Shown piece by piece: positions 34,566-43,115 of a DNA stretch of 64,000 bases. Each line of letters begins with the position of its first letter. Position 1 is the stretch's first letter. Position numbers and translations under genes: made by a program. The notes beneath the pieces are model-generated. The model searched no databases and had not been told where the DNA came from. It saw nothing but the letters and a program-made list of their open reading frames with translations. Source of the DNA: an uncultured Muribaculaceae bacterium (GTDB taxonomy: Bacteria; Bacteroidota; Bacteroidia; Bacteroidales; Muribaculaceae); contig CAJUKU010000002.1 of NCBI GenBank assembly GCA_910587425.1, forward strand, positions 200,283-264,282. Direction: 5' to 3'.

Positions 34566-37058
34566 ATGACCAATCCCACCTCAAGGGCTTACGTAAGCCC
34601 GATCAGCATACTTTCCGCACTTATAACTGTGCTGTTGCTCATCGTCGTAACTTCATGCGCTGACGACAACGGCAGATTCCCGGGCGATCAGCCTGCAGGC
34701 ACCGGCATAAGCATCAACCTCACCGCAGGCTCGATGCTGCCGCAGGTTGTCACATCGCGCGCCGAAGTCGAAAACAAGACCGACGAGGAGAAGCGTATCA
34801 ACACCATCCACCTGTTTTTCTTCGATGCCGATGGCAATTTCCTCACACCGACCGATCCGGATAAATTCGCACCATACGTCCGCTATGATTTCACCGGCGG
34901 ACGTCCGCAATCAGTCGCCGTGCCTTCCGACGCGTTTGTCGGTCAGTCGGAACTCACGGGGGTCAAGATCGTGGCGCTCGCCAATCTTTTCGGCACATCG
35001 TTCCGCACCGAGTGGACTCCCGACGGCGATATACTCTACGGCGACCCCGACGACCCTACACGCGAAGTAACAGTCAGCTCACTCGCTGACCTGCGCAGTT
35101 GGCTATACCGTCCGCAGTTGCGCGACGATATAACCCGACTGCCCGCACCCGGAATGCCTATGGTTGGTGAGACACTGACAGCACCGTCGCTCGCTGGCAC
35201 TGACGCCATAAATATCCATCTGAGCGCACTTATGGCACGTGTCGACGTGGAGATCGGTCTTGATGCCAACCAGACAAACACCGACGGCACGCTTCCGGCA
35301 CTCACAGTCACGCGCTACGGCATAATAAACCTGCCGCGCATCGTGCCACTGTTTCTTGACGATCCCGATTCATACGTCACCCGCACAGATGGCGACGGTG
35401 AGATTCTGACCGAGGAGAAGACCGTAGATGCTGAAAACGTCACCAAAATATTCGACAAAGGCACGAAAACCGAGTTCACTTACTATACCTACGAGAATGT
35501 GCGCCGACCTGCGGTGGAGTCATTCCAATACCCCGACGGAGTAGCCGACGATCCTGCCGTCAGACAGCGGTGGAAGCCTCGCCTTGCCAACGCACACGCC
35601 TCGGCACTCGTAATCTACGGCGACTACATCACCCATCAGGGACTCGGCTACGGAGCGCGCTTCAAATTCTACCTCGGCTCGAATACCGTCGACAACTTCG
35701 AGGTGCGCCGCAACCGCTGCTATAAGAACAACATCACTATCCGCGGTCTTGACTATGTGCGAAATACCGACGAGGATGTATACACGTTCGATGCGCGTGT
35801 GAACGTGACCACCGATAACCCACTATATATAAGCATCGTCAACGAGCGCCGCATCGACGCCCACTGGGCAGTCGTCCCCATGGACATCTACTTCCTTGAC
35901 AATGCGCCTCAAGGTGCCACCTGCCACGTAAAGATCAACGATCCTGCGACATCGTGGGTACATCTCGATTACCACACTGCAGAGGGCATCCCTGATGAAG
36001 AGATCAAGGCTGGATGGGGATGCGCCGACTATTTCTACACCGACATGCTTCAGCGTTATCCCGACACTGAGGCTACGGCACGATGCTCGCGCGACCGCAT
36101 ATATTTCTACGTCGATGAAAATGCTTCAGAAACAGCACGTACGGCATATATCACTCTAACATACGATCCCGGCACTGGAAATCCTGACGACTGCACAGTC
36201 CGGACTATGGAATTCAATCAGGCAGGACTCCTGCGTTTCACCTCCGGCAACACCACCTACTACATGGAGACCTACGAGGAATATGCCGAGCACCGTGACC
36301 CACTCGACACCCACCTCCCCTCACCATGGTATCAGCCCGACGGCATCCCATGGGCACGCGAAGGATCACCATTAGCTATTCAAGAATTGGGGGCTTCCTA
36401 TTACAAGTCTGCTTTAGCAAGATCTGTATGGAAACCATACGAAACCACAAATAGCGATGGGATTTCCATGGTAACATTGTTTTATTATGGATACCATTAT
36501 AAACTCTATAATGAAGGATTCTTGGGGATGGGGCACATTGATGAAGATGAGTATATCACAGCATCAGGAGTTCAATCTTTGGATAATTTAAAGATTTATC
36601 CTCAATCTACCTTCCAAATAGAAGGTGCGATGCAGTATGCTTTCGGAAAGAACAAGCGTGACATAGATGGAAATGTAAAAGAGTACACCTGGTTCTTGCC
36701 AGGTATAGGAGAATTAGAATCGATGTTGACAAGTTTTTCCAATAGCTTTCCTTCATTCAGAGAACGGTTCTATTGGTCTGCTTCAACTGCTAAAAATCCT
36801 AACAACACCGGATCCATAAGTGAAGAACGTGAGAATTGGCATCGTGCAAGAGCTTCCAAACTGGACTCGAATGGTAACCCTGTGAGCAGTGGAGACAAAG
36901 GAGGTTTATCAACATCGAACAGCAACAGAGGAAATGACATAAGCTCCTCCGACGATTACAATGCTGCAAACCCATCGGCAGGAGGAGGTCGCACTCTCCG
37001 TACACAGCCGCTGCGCGTGCGTGCTATCCGCATAGCCGACGGTGTCACCACCAACTGA
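34566..37058 (+). CDS. Large DUF4906-like surface protein, probable pilus tip subunit
   Basis: 830 residues; signal or lipoprotein signal around residues 12-35 ending VVTSC. The mature N-terminus is fimbrillin-like (NTIHLFFFDADGNFLT), and middle domains (residues 130-580) are of the DUF4906 kind found in last genes of such operons. Residues about 600-795 form a C-terminal domain with WFLPGIGELESML, FYWSAST and terminal PLRVRAIR, a pattern of C-type-lectin-like or DUF1566-type modules. DNA for this part (about 36365-36950) is clearly AT-richer, with different codons from everything around it, as if swapped in. The gene ends the operon. A ligand-binding tip role is inference. Confidence 0.8.
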   Translation: MTNPTSRAYVSPISILSALITVLLLIVVTSCADDNGRFPGDQPAGTGISINLTAGSMLPQVVTSRAEVENKTDEEKRINTIHLFFFDADGNFLTPTDPDKFAPYVRYDFTGGRPQSVAVPSDAFVGQSELTGVKIVALANLFGTSFRTEWTPDGDILYGDPDDPTREVTVSSLADLRSWLYRPQLRDDITRLPAPGMPMVGETLTAPSLAGTDAINIHLSALMARVDVEIGLDANQTNTDGTLPALTVTRYGIINLPRIVPLFLDDPDSYVTRTDGDGEILTEEKTVDAENVTKIFDKGTKTEFTYYTYENVRRPAVESFQYPDGVADDPAVRQRWKPRLANAHASALVIYGDYITHQGLGYGARFKFYLGSNTVDNFEVRRNRCYKNNITIRGLDYVRNTDEDVYTFDARVNVTTDNPLYISIVNERRIDAHWAVVPMDIYFLDNAPQGATCHVKINDPATSWVHLDYHTAEGIPDEEIKAGWGCADYFYTDMLQRYPDTEATARCSRDRIYFYVDENASETARTAYITLTYDPGTGNPDDCTVRTMEFNQAGLLRFTSGNTTYYMETYEEYAEHRDPLDTHLPSPWYQPDGIPWAREGSPLAIQELGASYYKSALARSVWKPYETTNSDGISMVTLFYYGYHYKLYNEGFLGMGHIDEDEYITASGVQSLDNLKIYPQSTFQIEGAMQYAFGKNKRDIDGNVKEYTWFLPGIGELESMLTSFSNSFPSFRERFYWSASTAKNPNNTGSISEERENWHRARASKLDSNGNPVSSGDKGGLSTSNSNRGNDISSSDDYNAANPSAGGGRTLRTQPLRVRAIRIADGVTTN
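36365..36950 (+). other. AT-rich cassette within the DUF4906-like gene
   Basis: About 590 bases inside an otherwise GC-rich gene use many A/T-ending codons (TTA, AAT, GAT, AAA). The change is abrupt on both sides, the frame is kept, and the final 100 bases of the gene return to GC-rich usage. This is the composition expected from recombination of a variable domain. Confidence 0.7.
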
Positions 37059-37147
37059 ACATCGTAACACCGGTATTGCCAGAGAGGGTAGTCTGGAGTA
37101 TTAACAGTTTTTGCAAGGTTTGGCGGCGGGGTTAGCAATTATTTGAG

Positions 37148-37155
37148 TAACTTTG
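37148..37155 (+). promoter_or_regulatory. -7 element for porX
   Basis: TAACTTTG 33 bases before the porX ATG. No good -33 match lies at the usual distance (a TTTG is 25 bases upstream), so the promoter may be weak or factor-dependent. Confidence 0.45.
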
Positions 37156-37188
37156 CATTCGGATGGACTAATCCACCGATTCACCGAT

Positions 37189-38736
37189 ATGGCTGCCACG
37201 ATCCTTTGGGCCGACGATGAGATAGATCTTCTGAAGCCACACATAATGTTTCTCACCGCAAAGGGCTACGAGCTGCTCACTGTGCGCAGTGGCGGCGAAG
37301 CGCTCGATGTGGTCGCGTCGCGCCATGTCGACCTCGTGATACTCGACGAGCACATGCCCGGCATAACCGGACTGGAAGCGTTGCAGCAAATCAAACTCAC
37401 CGCACCCCACATCCCGGTGGTGATGATCACCAAAAGCGAGGAGGAGGATATCATGGATCAGGCTATCGGAGGAAAAATCGCCGATTATCTGATCAAGCCG
37501 GTAAATCCGCGGCAGATTCTTTCCGCGATCAAAAAAGCTCTCGATTCGCCCCGCCTCGTAGCCGAACGTACCACGGATTCCTACCGCGAGGCATTCACGG
37601 AACTATCAGCCGAGATAAACCGCTGCCGCGATATCGCCGACTGGGGGGCGGTCTACTCCAGGCTCGCATATTGGCTAATTGAGCTCGATGCCTCGACCGA
37701 TATAGCGGCAATGGCAGCCGATCAGCTCACGGAAGCTAATGCGGCATTTACGAAGTACATCCGCCGCAACTACGCCGCAATGGTCACCGCCGACTATCCC
37801 GACACACCGCTGATGAGCCACACGCTGTTGCGGCGCCGGCTCTTCCCCCTCGTGGAACAGCAGCGCAAGCCATGGGTAGTAGTCATCGACAACTTCCGTC
37901 TCGACCAATGGCTCGCCATACGCCCGATGCTCGCCCACGCGTTCAATTTCGAGACCGACGAGCTTTGCTGCGCCATCCTGCCCACCACTACGCAATACGC
38001 CCGCAACGCGATCTTCGCCGGGTTGATGCCGGCACGCATAGCTGAGCTGCACCCCGATCTATGGATCGACGATACCGCCGCCGAAGGGAAAAACCTCAAC
38101 GAGGAAGCGTTGCTCGGAGCAATGCTGCGCCGTCTGCGCCGCCCCTGGAAATTTTCATACACGAAAGTCAGCGACTCAACATCCTGCCAACGCCTCACTG
38201 ACACACTGTCGCAACGCTCCGGCAATGACTTCAACGTAGTGGTGCTCAACTTCATCGACATGCTGTCGCATGCCCGCTCCGAATCATCGGCACTACGCGA
38301 GCTTGCACAGACCGATGCCGCCTACCGCTCCATCACCGCATCATGGTTCCGCCACTCTCCCGCCCTGGCACTTTTTGAACGGATAGCCGCCACCGGATCA
38401 CCGATACTGCTCACCACCGACCACGGCACCATACGTGTCAGCAACCCGGTGCGTATCATGGCTGAGCGCGACGTATCCTCCGGTCTGCGCTACAAGACCG
38501 GACGAAAGATCGACGCCGACACCCGCCGCGTGTTCGAGACCCGCCGACCTGCCGAGATAGGACTGGCGGCATCGTCGCTCACTTCATCCTACATTTTCGC
38601 CACAGGAGCCGATTACCTACTCTACCCGAACAATTACACACAGTATGTGCAACGCTACAACGCCACATTCCAACATGGAGGCATCTCGCTCGAAGAGATG
38701 CTTGTGCCTGCCGTAACGCTTGCACCGAAACAATAA
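37189..38736 (+). CDS. porX: PorX: response regulator with PglZ domain
   Basis: 515 residues. The N-terminal receiver domain (LWADDEIDLLKPH; phospho-acceptor Asp in LVILDEHMPG; Lys in DYLIKPVNP) is followed by a helical linker. A PglZ domain of the alkaline-phosphatase superfamily follows (VVVIDNFRLDQW, VVVLNFIDMLSHAR, LLTTDHGT), with metal ligands present. In Porphyromonas and Flavobacterium PorX controls the type IX secretion system together with PorY and SigP; whether this genome has that system is not visible here. The frame is open upstream, but ATG at 37189 gives the natural start, MAATILWADDE. Confidence 0.92.
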   Translation: MAATILWADDEIDLLKPHIMFLTAKGYELLTVRSGGEALDVVASRHVDLVILDEHMPGITGLEALQQIKLTAPHIPVVMITKSEEEDIMDQAIGGKIADYLIKPVNPRQILSAIKKALDSPRLVAERTTDSYREAFTELSAEINRCRDIADWGAVYSRLAYWLIELDASTDIAAMAADQLTEANAAFTKYIRRNYAAMVTADYPDTPLMSHTLLRRRLFPLVEQQRKPWVVVIDNFRLDQWLAIRPMLAHAFNFETDELCCAILPTTTQYARNAIFAGLMPARIAELHPDLWIDDTAAEGKNLNEEALLGAMLRRLRRPWKFSYTKVSDSTSCQRLTDTLSQRSGNDFNVVVLNFIDMLSHARSESSALRELAQTDAAYRSITASWFRHSPALALFERIAATGSPILLTTDHGTIRVSNPVRIMAERDVSSGLRYKTGRKIDADTRRVFETRRPAEIGLAASSLTSSYIFATGADYLLYPNNYTQYVQRYNATFQHGGISLEEMLVPAVTLAPKQ

Positions 38737-38758
38737 TATAAACCGCAAAAACTTCATC

Positions 38759-39187
38759 ATGACCGAAATAACAATACCTACCACTGCCGATATCGATGAA
38801 GCCGCTCAGAAGTTCATCGACGCAGCCGATCCGGAGCGCACCGTCTATGCCTTCCATGGCGAGATGGGTGCCGGAAAAACCACATTCATCAACGCGCTCG
38901 TGCGCCGTCTCGGAGTCGAGGAAGATGCCACAGGCTCGCCCACATTCGCGATAGTCAACGAATACCGGTCGGACACCACCGCCGAACTGATATATCACTT
39001 CGACCTCTACCGCATAGAGTCGATGGAGGAGGCTTTCGACATGGGACTTGAGGACTATCTCGAATCAGGCTGCCTCTGCCTCATCGAATGGCCTGACCGG
39101 GTGGCTGAGATGCTCCCCGACGACACTGTCGACGTCAATATCCGCGTTAATCCCGACGGATCGCGCACACTCACCATAGCCGACTGA
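38759..39187 (+). CDS. tsaE: tRNA threonylcarbamoyladenosine biosynthesis protein TsaE
   Basis: 142 residues, family length. P-loop GEMGAGKTT at about residues 35-43, GSPTFAIVNEY, HFDLYRIES and the C-terminal LIEWPDR motif are all present. TsaE is the ATPase partner of TsaB-TsaD in making the t6A modification of ANN-reading tRNAs in the cytoplasm. It starts 22 bases after porX, consistent with co-transcription; a small membrane protein begins three bases after its stop. Confidence 0.95.
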   Translation: MTEITIPTTADIDEAAQKFIDAADPERTVYAFHGEMGAGKTTFINALVRRLGVEEDATGSPTFAIVNEYRSDTTAELIYHFDLYRIESMEEAFDMGLEDYLESGCLCLIEWPDRVAEMLPDDTVDVNIRVNPDGSRTLTIAD

Positions 39188-39190
39188 GCA

Positions 39191-39382
39191 ATGGCAGCCG
39201 CCACCTGGATACTTGCCATGCTGTTCGCCACCGGAGGGATACTCGCGGTTGCAGCCGGAGCACTCGACGCCGACTGGCTCATGGCTCGCTTCCCGCGCCG
39301 GTACCGCACGGCGGCACGCATAGTCTACATCCTGCTCGGCTGCTGCATCCTTGTCATGACAGCCCTAATTATAAAATCATAA
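39191..39382 (+). CDS. Small two-helix membrane protein
   Basis: 63 residues: two hydrophobic segments (about 5-25 and 42-60) joined by a basic loop (RFPRRYRTAAR). No family recognised. Its start sits three bases after the tsaE stop, and codon use matches neighbours, both of which support a real gene. Confidence 0.6.
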   Translation: MAAATWILAMLFATGGILAVAAGALDADWLMARFPRRYRTAARIVYILLGCCILVMTALIIKS

Positions 39383-39423
39383 AAGGCTGATCGAATCCAC
39401 AATCCGCACCATTCTCCATCATC

Positions 39424-40695
39424 ATGCAGAACCCCGATTTTACAGAAGAAATAACACAGGCTAAAAACCGCTTCGGAATCGTCGGCAACGCACCGGCACT
39501 GATCGCCGCCGTGAGCCGCGCCATTCAGGTTGCGCCCATCGACCTCTCCGTGCTCATCACCGGCGAAAGCGGTACCGGCAAGGAGTTTTTTCCGAAAATA
39601 ATCCATGCGTTCTCACCCCGCAAACATGCCAAATACATAGCCGTCAATTGCGGAGCCATACCGGAAGGAACGATCGACTCCGAACTGTTCGGTCATGAGA
39701 AAGGAGCGTTCACGGGAGCCATAGGAGCGCGCAAAGGTTACTTCGAGGAAGCCGACGGAGGCACCATATTCCTCGACGAGGTGGCAGAGCTGCCGCTCAC
39801 CACACAGGCTCGACTGCTCCGTGTGCTCGAGTCCGGCGAGTTCATCAAAGTCGGCTCATCCGTGGTTCAGAAAACCAACATACGCATAGTCGCAGCCACA
39901 AACGTCAATATGCTCAAGGCTGTCGAGGAGGGGCGTTTCCGCGAGGATCTCTATTACCGCCTCTCCACAGTCAACATATCCATCCCGCCGCTGCGCGACC
40001 GCGGAGCAGACATAACACTGCTCGCGCGCAAGTTCGCCGCCGATTTCGCCGAACGCTACCGCATGCCGCAGATCGCCCTCGACGAGTCGGCACGCTCCCT
40101 GCTCATGCGCTACCGCTGGCCGGGTAATGTCCGCCAGCTCAAGAACATCATAGAGCAGATGGCACTTTTCGATGCCGGACAGACCATCGACAGCTCCATA
40201 GTCGAGAGCTACCTTCCCGCAGGAGCGACCGTCTACACCCCGGCGATCTCCACACACCGCAATCCGCACACCTACGATGCCGACCGCGAGATCCTTTTCA
40301 GCATGATATTCCGGATGCAGAAGGAGATCGACGCACTGCGCGAGCGGCTGTCCGAGGTTCCCTCCGCTGCGATTCCGCTCGCCGAGATGCCTCCGGTCAC
40401 TACCGCGGTAGCCGATACCGCACCGGCGGGAATCACACGGTCACTCGTACGCTTCACACCTCCACAGCCGCAGCACGACATCACCACCCCCTACGAGGAT
40501 CTGACACCGGGAGCGGCTGACGCCCACACTCCACCAACCGCCACATCGCGCCCCATGACCCTTGAGGACACTGAGCGCGAAACCATACGCCGCACCCTCG
40601 AAGCTAACTTCGGGCGACGCAAGGACACAGCGCGCCAACTCAACATCTCCGAGCGCACGCTATACAGAAAAATCAAGGAATACGGTCTTGAGTGA
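39424..40695 (+). CDS. Sigma-54-dependent transcriptional activator without a receiver domain
   Basis: 423 residues. The AAA+ domain has Walker A GESGTGKE, the sigma-54-contacting loop GAFTGA, Walker B GGTIFLDEVAEL and the arginine-finger region FREDLYYRLSTVNI. A Pro/Thr-rich linker (about 300-375) follows, then a Fis-type helix-turn-helix at the C-terminus (GRRKDTARQLNISERTLYRKIKEYG). No sensory or receiver domain precedes the AAA+ part, which starts within about 20 residues. It would remodel RNA polymerase-sigma-54 at unknown target promoters. Last gene of the plus-strand cluster, converging on phoH. Confidence 0.92.
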   Translation: MQNPDFTEEITQAKNRFGIVGNAPALIAAVSRAIQVAPIDLSVLITGESGTGKEFFPKIIHAFSPRKHAKYIAVNCGAIPEGTIDSELFGHEKGAFTGAIGARKGYFEEADGGTIFLDEVAELPLTTQARLLRVLESGEFIKVGSSVVQKTNIRIVAATNVNMLKAVEEGRFREDLYYRLSTVNISIPPLRDRGADITLLARKFAADFAERYRMPQIALDESARSLLMRYRWPGNVRQLKNIIEQMALFDAGQTIDSSIVESYLPAGATVYTPAISTHRNPHTYDADREILFSMIFRMQKEIDALRERLSEVPSAAIPLAEMPPVTTAVADTAPAGITRSLVRFTPPQPQHDITTPYEDLTPGAADAHTPPTATSRPMTLEDTERETIRRTLEANFGRRKDTARQLNISERTLYRKIKEYGLE

Positions 40696-40703
40696 ACCTG
40701 CCT

Positions 40704-40730
40704 GACGCCACCGGTCACTGCTCCGGCGTC
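40704..40730. terminator. Hairpin spanning the convergent gene ends
   Basis: GACGCC (40704-40709) pairs with GGCGTC (40725-40730), with partial pairing inside the loop. It covers the gap between two converging stop codons and could stop transcription both ways, but no T-run follows on either strand. Confidence 0.35.
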
Positions 40731-41680
40731 TCCTCTTTCTTATCCGACTTGTCGAAACGGTCGTAGGCATCGACTATGCGCTGCACAAGCGCATGGCGCA
40801 CGATATCCTTGCGCCCGAAGTCAACACGCCCGATTCCCTCCACGCCGTCAAGAATGCGCAGAGCCTGAATCAGTCCCGATGAGGTCGAGCGTGGCAGGTC
40901 GATCTGCGTAGCATCGCCGGTCACTATCATCTTGGCATTCATACCCAGGCGGGTAAGGAACATCTTGATCTGCTGTGTGGTGGTATTCTGAGCCTCGTCG
41001 AGCACGATCACGGCATCGTTCAGGGTGCGTCCGCGCATGAACGCCAGCGGAGCTATCTGTATCACGTTCGATTCCATATACTCCTTCAGCTTCACCGGCG
41101 GAATCATATCCTCCAGAGCGTCATAGAGCGGTTGCAGATACGGATCGATCTTATCCTTCATGTCGCCCGGCAGAAAACCGAGTTTCTCACCCGCCTCCAC
41201 GGCAGGGCGCGACAGGATTATCTTGCGCACCTCCTTGTTCTTCAGCGCACGCACAGCCAAGGCTATCGCTATGTATGTCTTGCCTGTTCCGGCAGGTCCG
41301 AGAGCGAATGTGAGGTCATTGTGAGCCACCGACTCCACCATGCGCTGCTGGTTGGCGTTGCGCGCCGAGATCGGCTTGCCGTTTATGCCGAATATTATCA
41401 CGCCGTCCGAGCGCATGTCGGCAGGTTTCTGTCCGCGCACTATGTCGAGGATCACATCCTCCGTCAGCCGGTTGTACTTCTGGCAGTACTCCTCAAGCTC
41501 ATGGATCTTCGCCTCAAACTCGGCAGTCTCATCCTCGTCGCCGATAACCTTGATCACAGTACCGCGTGCCGCCACGCGCAACTTCGGGAACAGATTGCGT
41601 ATCAGCTGCATGTTGCAGTTGTTCACCCCGTAGAAGCTCACGGGGTCTGCATTGTCTATTATTACTATGCGCTCTATCAT
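40715..41680 (-). CDS. PhoH family protein (PhoH-like ATPase)
   Basis: 321 residues. Central P-loop ATPase with GPAGTGKTYIAIA, Walker B region VIVLDEAQN and TGDATQIDLP, plus the family's N-terminal segment (NLFPKLRVAARGTVIKV). PhoH-like proteins are thought to act in RNA metabolism near the ribosome, often together with YbeY; this is family knowledge, not seen here. ATG at 41680 follows a strong promoter by 18 bases. Converges with the sigma-54 activator gene. Confidence 0.93.
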   Translation of the reverse strand: MIERIVIIDNADPVSFYGVNNCNMQLIRNLFPKLRVAARGTVIKVIGDEDETAEFEAKIHELEEYCQKYNRLTEDVILDIVRGQKPADMRSDGVIIFGINGKPISARNANQQRMVESVAHNDLTFALGPAGTGKTYIAIALAVRALKNKEVRKIILSRPAVEAGEKLGFLPGDMKDKIDPYLQPLYDALEDMIPPVKLKEYMESNVIQIAPLAFMRGRTLNDAVIVLDEAQNTTTQQIKMFLTRLGMNAKMIVTGDATQIDLPRSTSSGLIQALRILDGVEGIGRVDFGRKDIVRHALVQRIVDAYDRFDKSDKKEETPEQ

Positions 41681-41698
41681 TATGAAATATTAAGCGTG

Positions 41699-41730
41699 CA
41701 AAGTTAATTTTTGTTCGCCGTTTCACCAAA
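41699..41730 (-). promoter_or_regulatory. phoH promoter
   Basis: On the minus strand TTTG (41727-41730), exactly 20 bases, TAACTTTG (41699-41706): a consensus Bacteroidota promoter. It overlaps the plus-strand promoter region of the divergent gene. Confidence 0.75.
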
Positions 41731-41746
41731 TTACCGCAACTATTTG

Positions 41747-41754
41747 TATTTTTG
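41747..41754 (+). promoter_or_regulatory. -7 element for the divergent small gene
   Basis: TATTTTTG, 21 bases before the ATG at 41776. The -33 position is poorly matched (TTTC at 41721-41724, 22 bases away), and that segment coincides with the phoH -33 element. Confidence 0.5.
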
Positions 41755-41775
41755 CACTGCAAAGCAATCACTGAC

Positions 41776-42153
41776 ATGGACGAAGATATACTCAAACAGC
41801 TATCCAAGGATCCCGACGGGCTTCTCACCTACGAATACATCGCCAACCACATCGGGGAGTGCGATGACTCGATGGACGCCCTCGTGCAGAACATGATCAA
41901 CGTTGACGCCAGCGGACAATTCACCGTCAGCGCCGCGCGCTACCTCAACGCCATCAATCCCGAGGCATACGCTCAGCAGATCTCACGCCTCATCGCCGCG
42001 GCTATCGAGAAAGACCGCGAGCGCCGCTATATCGGCGAGTTGCTGCAGAGCATCTGGGGCGACGACTACGCCACACGTGTCGACGAGCTGAACGCCACCG
42101 ACGACAATTTCCGCCGCATCTACAAGCGTCTATACCCCGCCGCCGGACTCTGA
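41776..42153 (+). CDS. Conserved-type small cytoplasmic protein, unknown function
   Basis: 125 residues, acidic and largely helical (MDEDILKQLSKDPDGLLTYEYIANHIGECDD at the start, LLQSIWGDDYATRVDEL near the end). No signal peptide, membrane segment or known motif. A dedicated promoter, clean start and close coupling to the cyclophilin gene 12 bases downstream support it as a real gene. Function not recognised. Confidence 0.75.
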   Translation: MDEDILKQLSKDPDGLLTYEYIANHIGECDDSMDALVQNMINVDASGQFTVSAARYLNAINPEAYAQQISRLIAAAIEKDRERRYIGELLQSIWGDDYATRVDELNATDDNFRRIYKRLYPAAGL

Positions 42154-42165
42154 ACAACGACAGAA

Positions 42166-43020
42166 ATGAACATCATCAGCATCATAACAGCCGCGGCAAT
42201 CACCGCCGTGGCAGCATTGACAACAGCCACAGCTATGAACGACAATAACAACGCGACAACACAGAACGAGCTCTCCGACGTGCGGGTACTCATGCACACC
42301 ACCGAGGGCGACGTCACTCTCCTGCTTTACGGCGACACTCCCGCCCATACACGCAACTTTGTTCGCCTCGCCTCCGAAGGATTCTACGACGGGCTGCTGT
42401 TCCACCGCGTCATCAACGAGTTCATGGTTCAGGGTGGCGACCCTGATTCACGCAACGCCGAGGCGGCCAAGATGCTTGGCGGTGGCGACCTCGACTACAA
42501 GATCGATGCCGAATTTGTCTACCCGCGCCACTTCCACAAGCGCGGAGCACTCGCTGCCGCACGCGAGGGCGATATGGTCAACCCCGCCAAACAGTCGAGC
42601 GCGTCGCAGTTCTACATCGTCACCGGCAAGACATTCACACCTGAGCAGATCGACCAGCTCAACGCCCGGCGCCTCATGGAGCAGAAAAAGGCGATATTCA
42701 ACAGCCTCGCCGCCGAGCAGCGCGACACCATAATGGCTATGCGCCGATCACGCGACCAGGCAGGTCTGCAGGCACTCCAGGACGAGCTTGTGAAGATCAC
42801 CGAGCAGCGTGCCGCCGAAGCACCCGACACGCTCACCGCCGAGCAGCGCCAGGCATACACAACCGTCGGCGGCGCCCCGCATCTCGACGGATCATACACT
42901 GTCTACGGCGAGGTAATCGACGGCATGGACACGATCGACCGCATACAGAAAGTGGAGACCGACGCCAACGACCGTCCTGTCGCCGACGTGCGCATCATCT
43001 CCATGGAGATCCTTCAGTGA
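42166..43020 (+). CDS. Exported cyclophilin-type peptidyl-prolyl isomerase
   Basis: 284 residues with a signal-like N-terminus (residues 1-24). The cyclophilin fold follows: VLMHTTEGDVTLLLYGDTP, GLLFHRVINEFMVQGGDP and SSASQFYIVTGKTF, resuming with GSYTVYGEVIDGMDTID. Between the last two, a helical insertion of about 70 residues (rich in Gln, Arg, Glu and Ala) splits the domain, as in several Bacteroidales homologues. It likely assists folding in the periplasm. The C-terminal VRIISMEILQ completes the fold. Confidence 0.9.
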   Translation: MNIISIITAAAITAVAALTTATAMNDNNNATTQNELSDVRVLMHTTEGDVTLLLYGDTPAHTRNFVRLASEGFYDGLLFHRVINEFMVQGGDPDSRNAEAAKMLGGGDLDYKIDAEFVYPRHFHKRGALAAAREGDMVNPAKQSSASQFYIVTGKTFTPEQIDQLNARRLMEQKKAIFNSLAAEQRDTIMAMRRSRDQAGLQALQDELVKITEQRAAEAPDTLTAEQRQAYTTVGGAPHLDGSYTVYGEVIDGMDTIDRIQKVETDANDRPVADVRIISMEILQ

Positions 43021-43115
43021 TCCCGCACCCCACCGCAACCTGCGGCGACGGCAGTCCACACACCGCCATCAGGCGGGCTGACGCATTCTTTCCTTCTGTT
43101 GTAAAGCGCATACCT

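Noticed and set aside
36365..37058. Diversity-generating retroelement within the window
   Set aside because: The C-terminal domain resembles DGR targets, but no reverse transcriptase, accessory gene or template repeat is present here.
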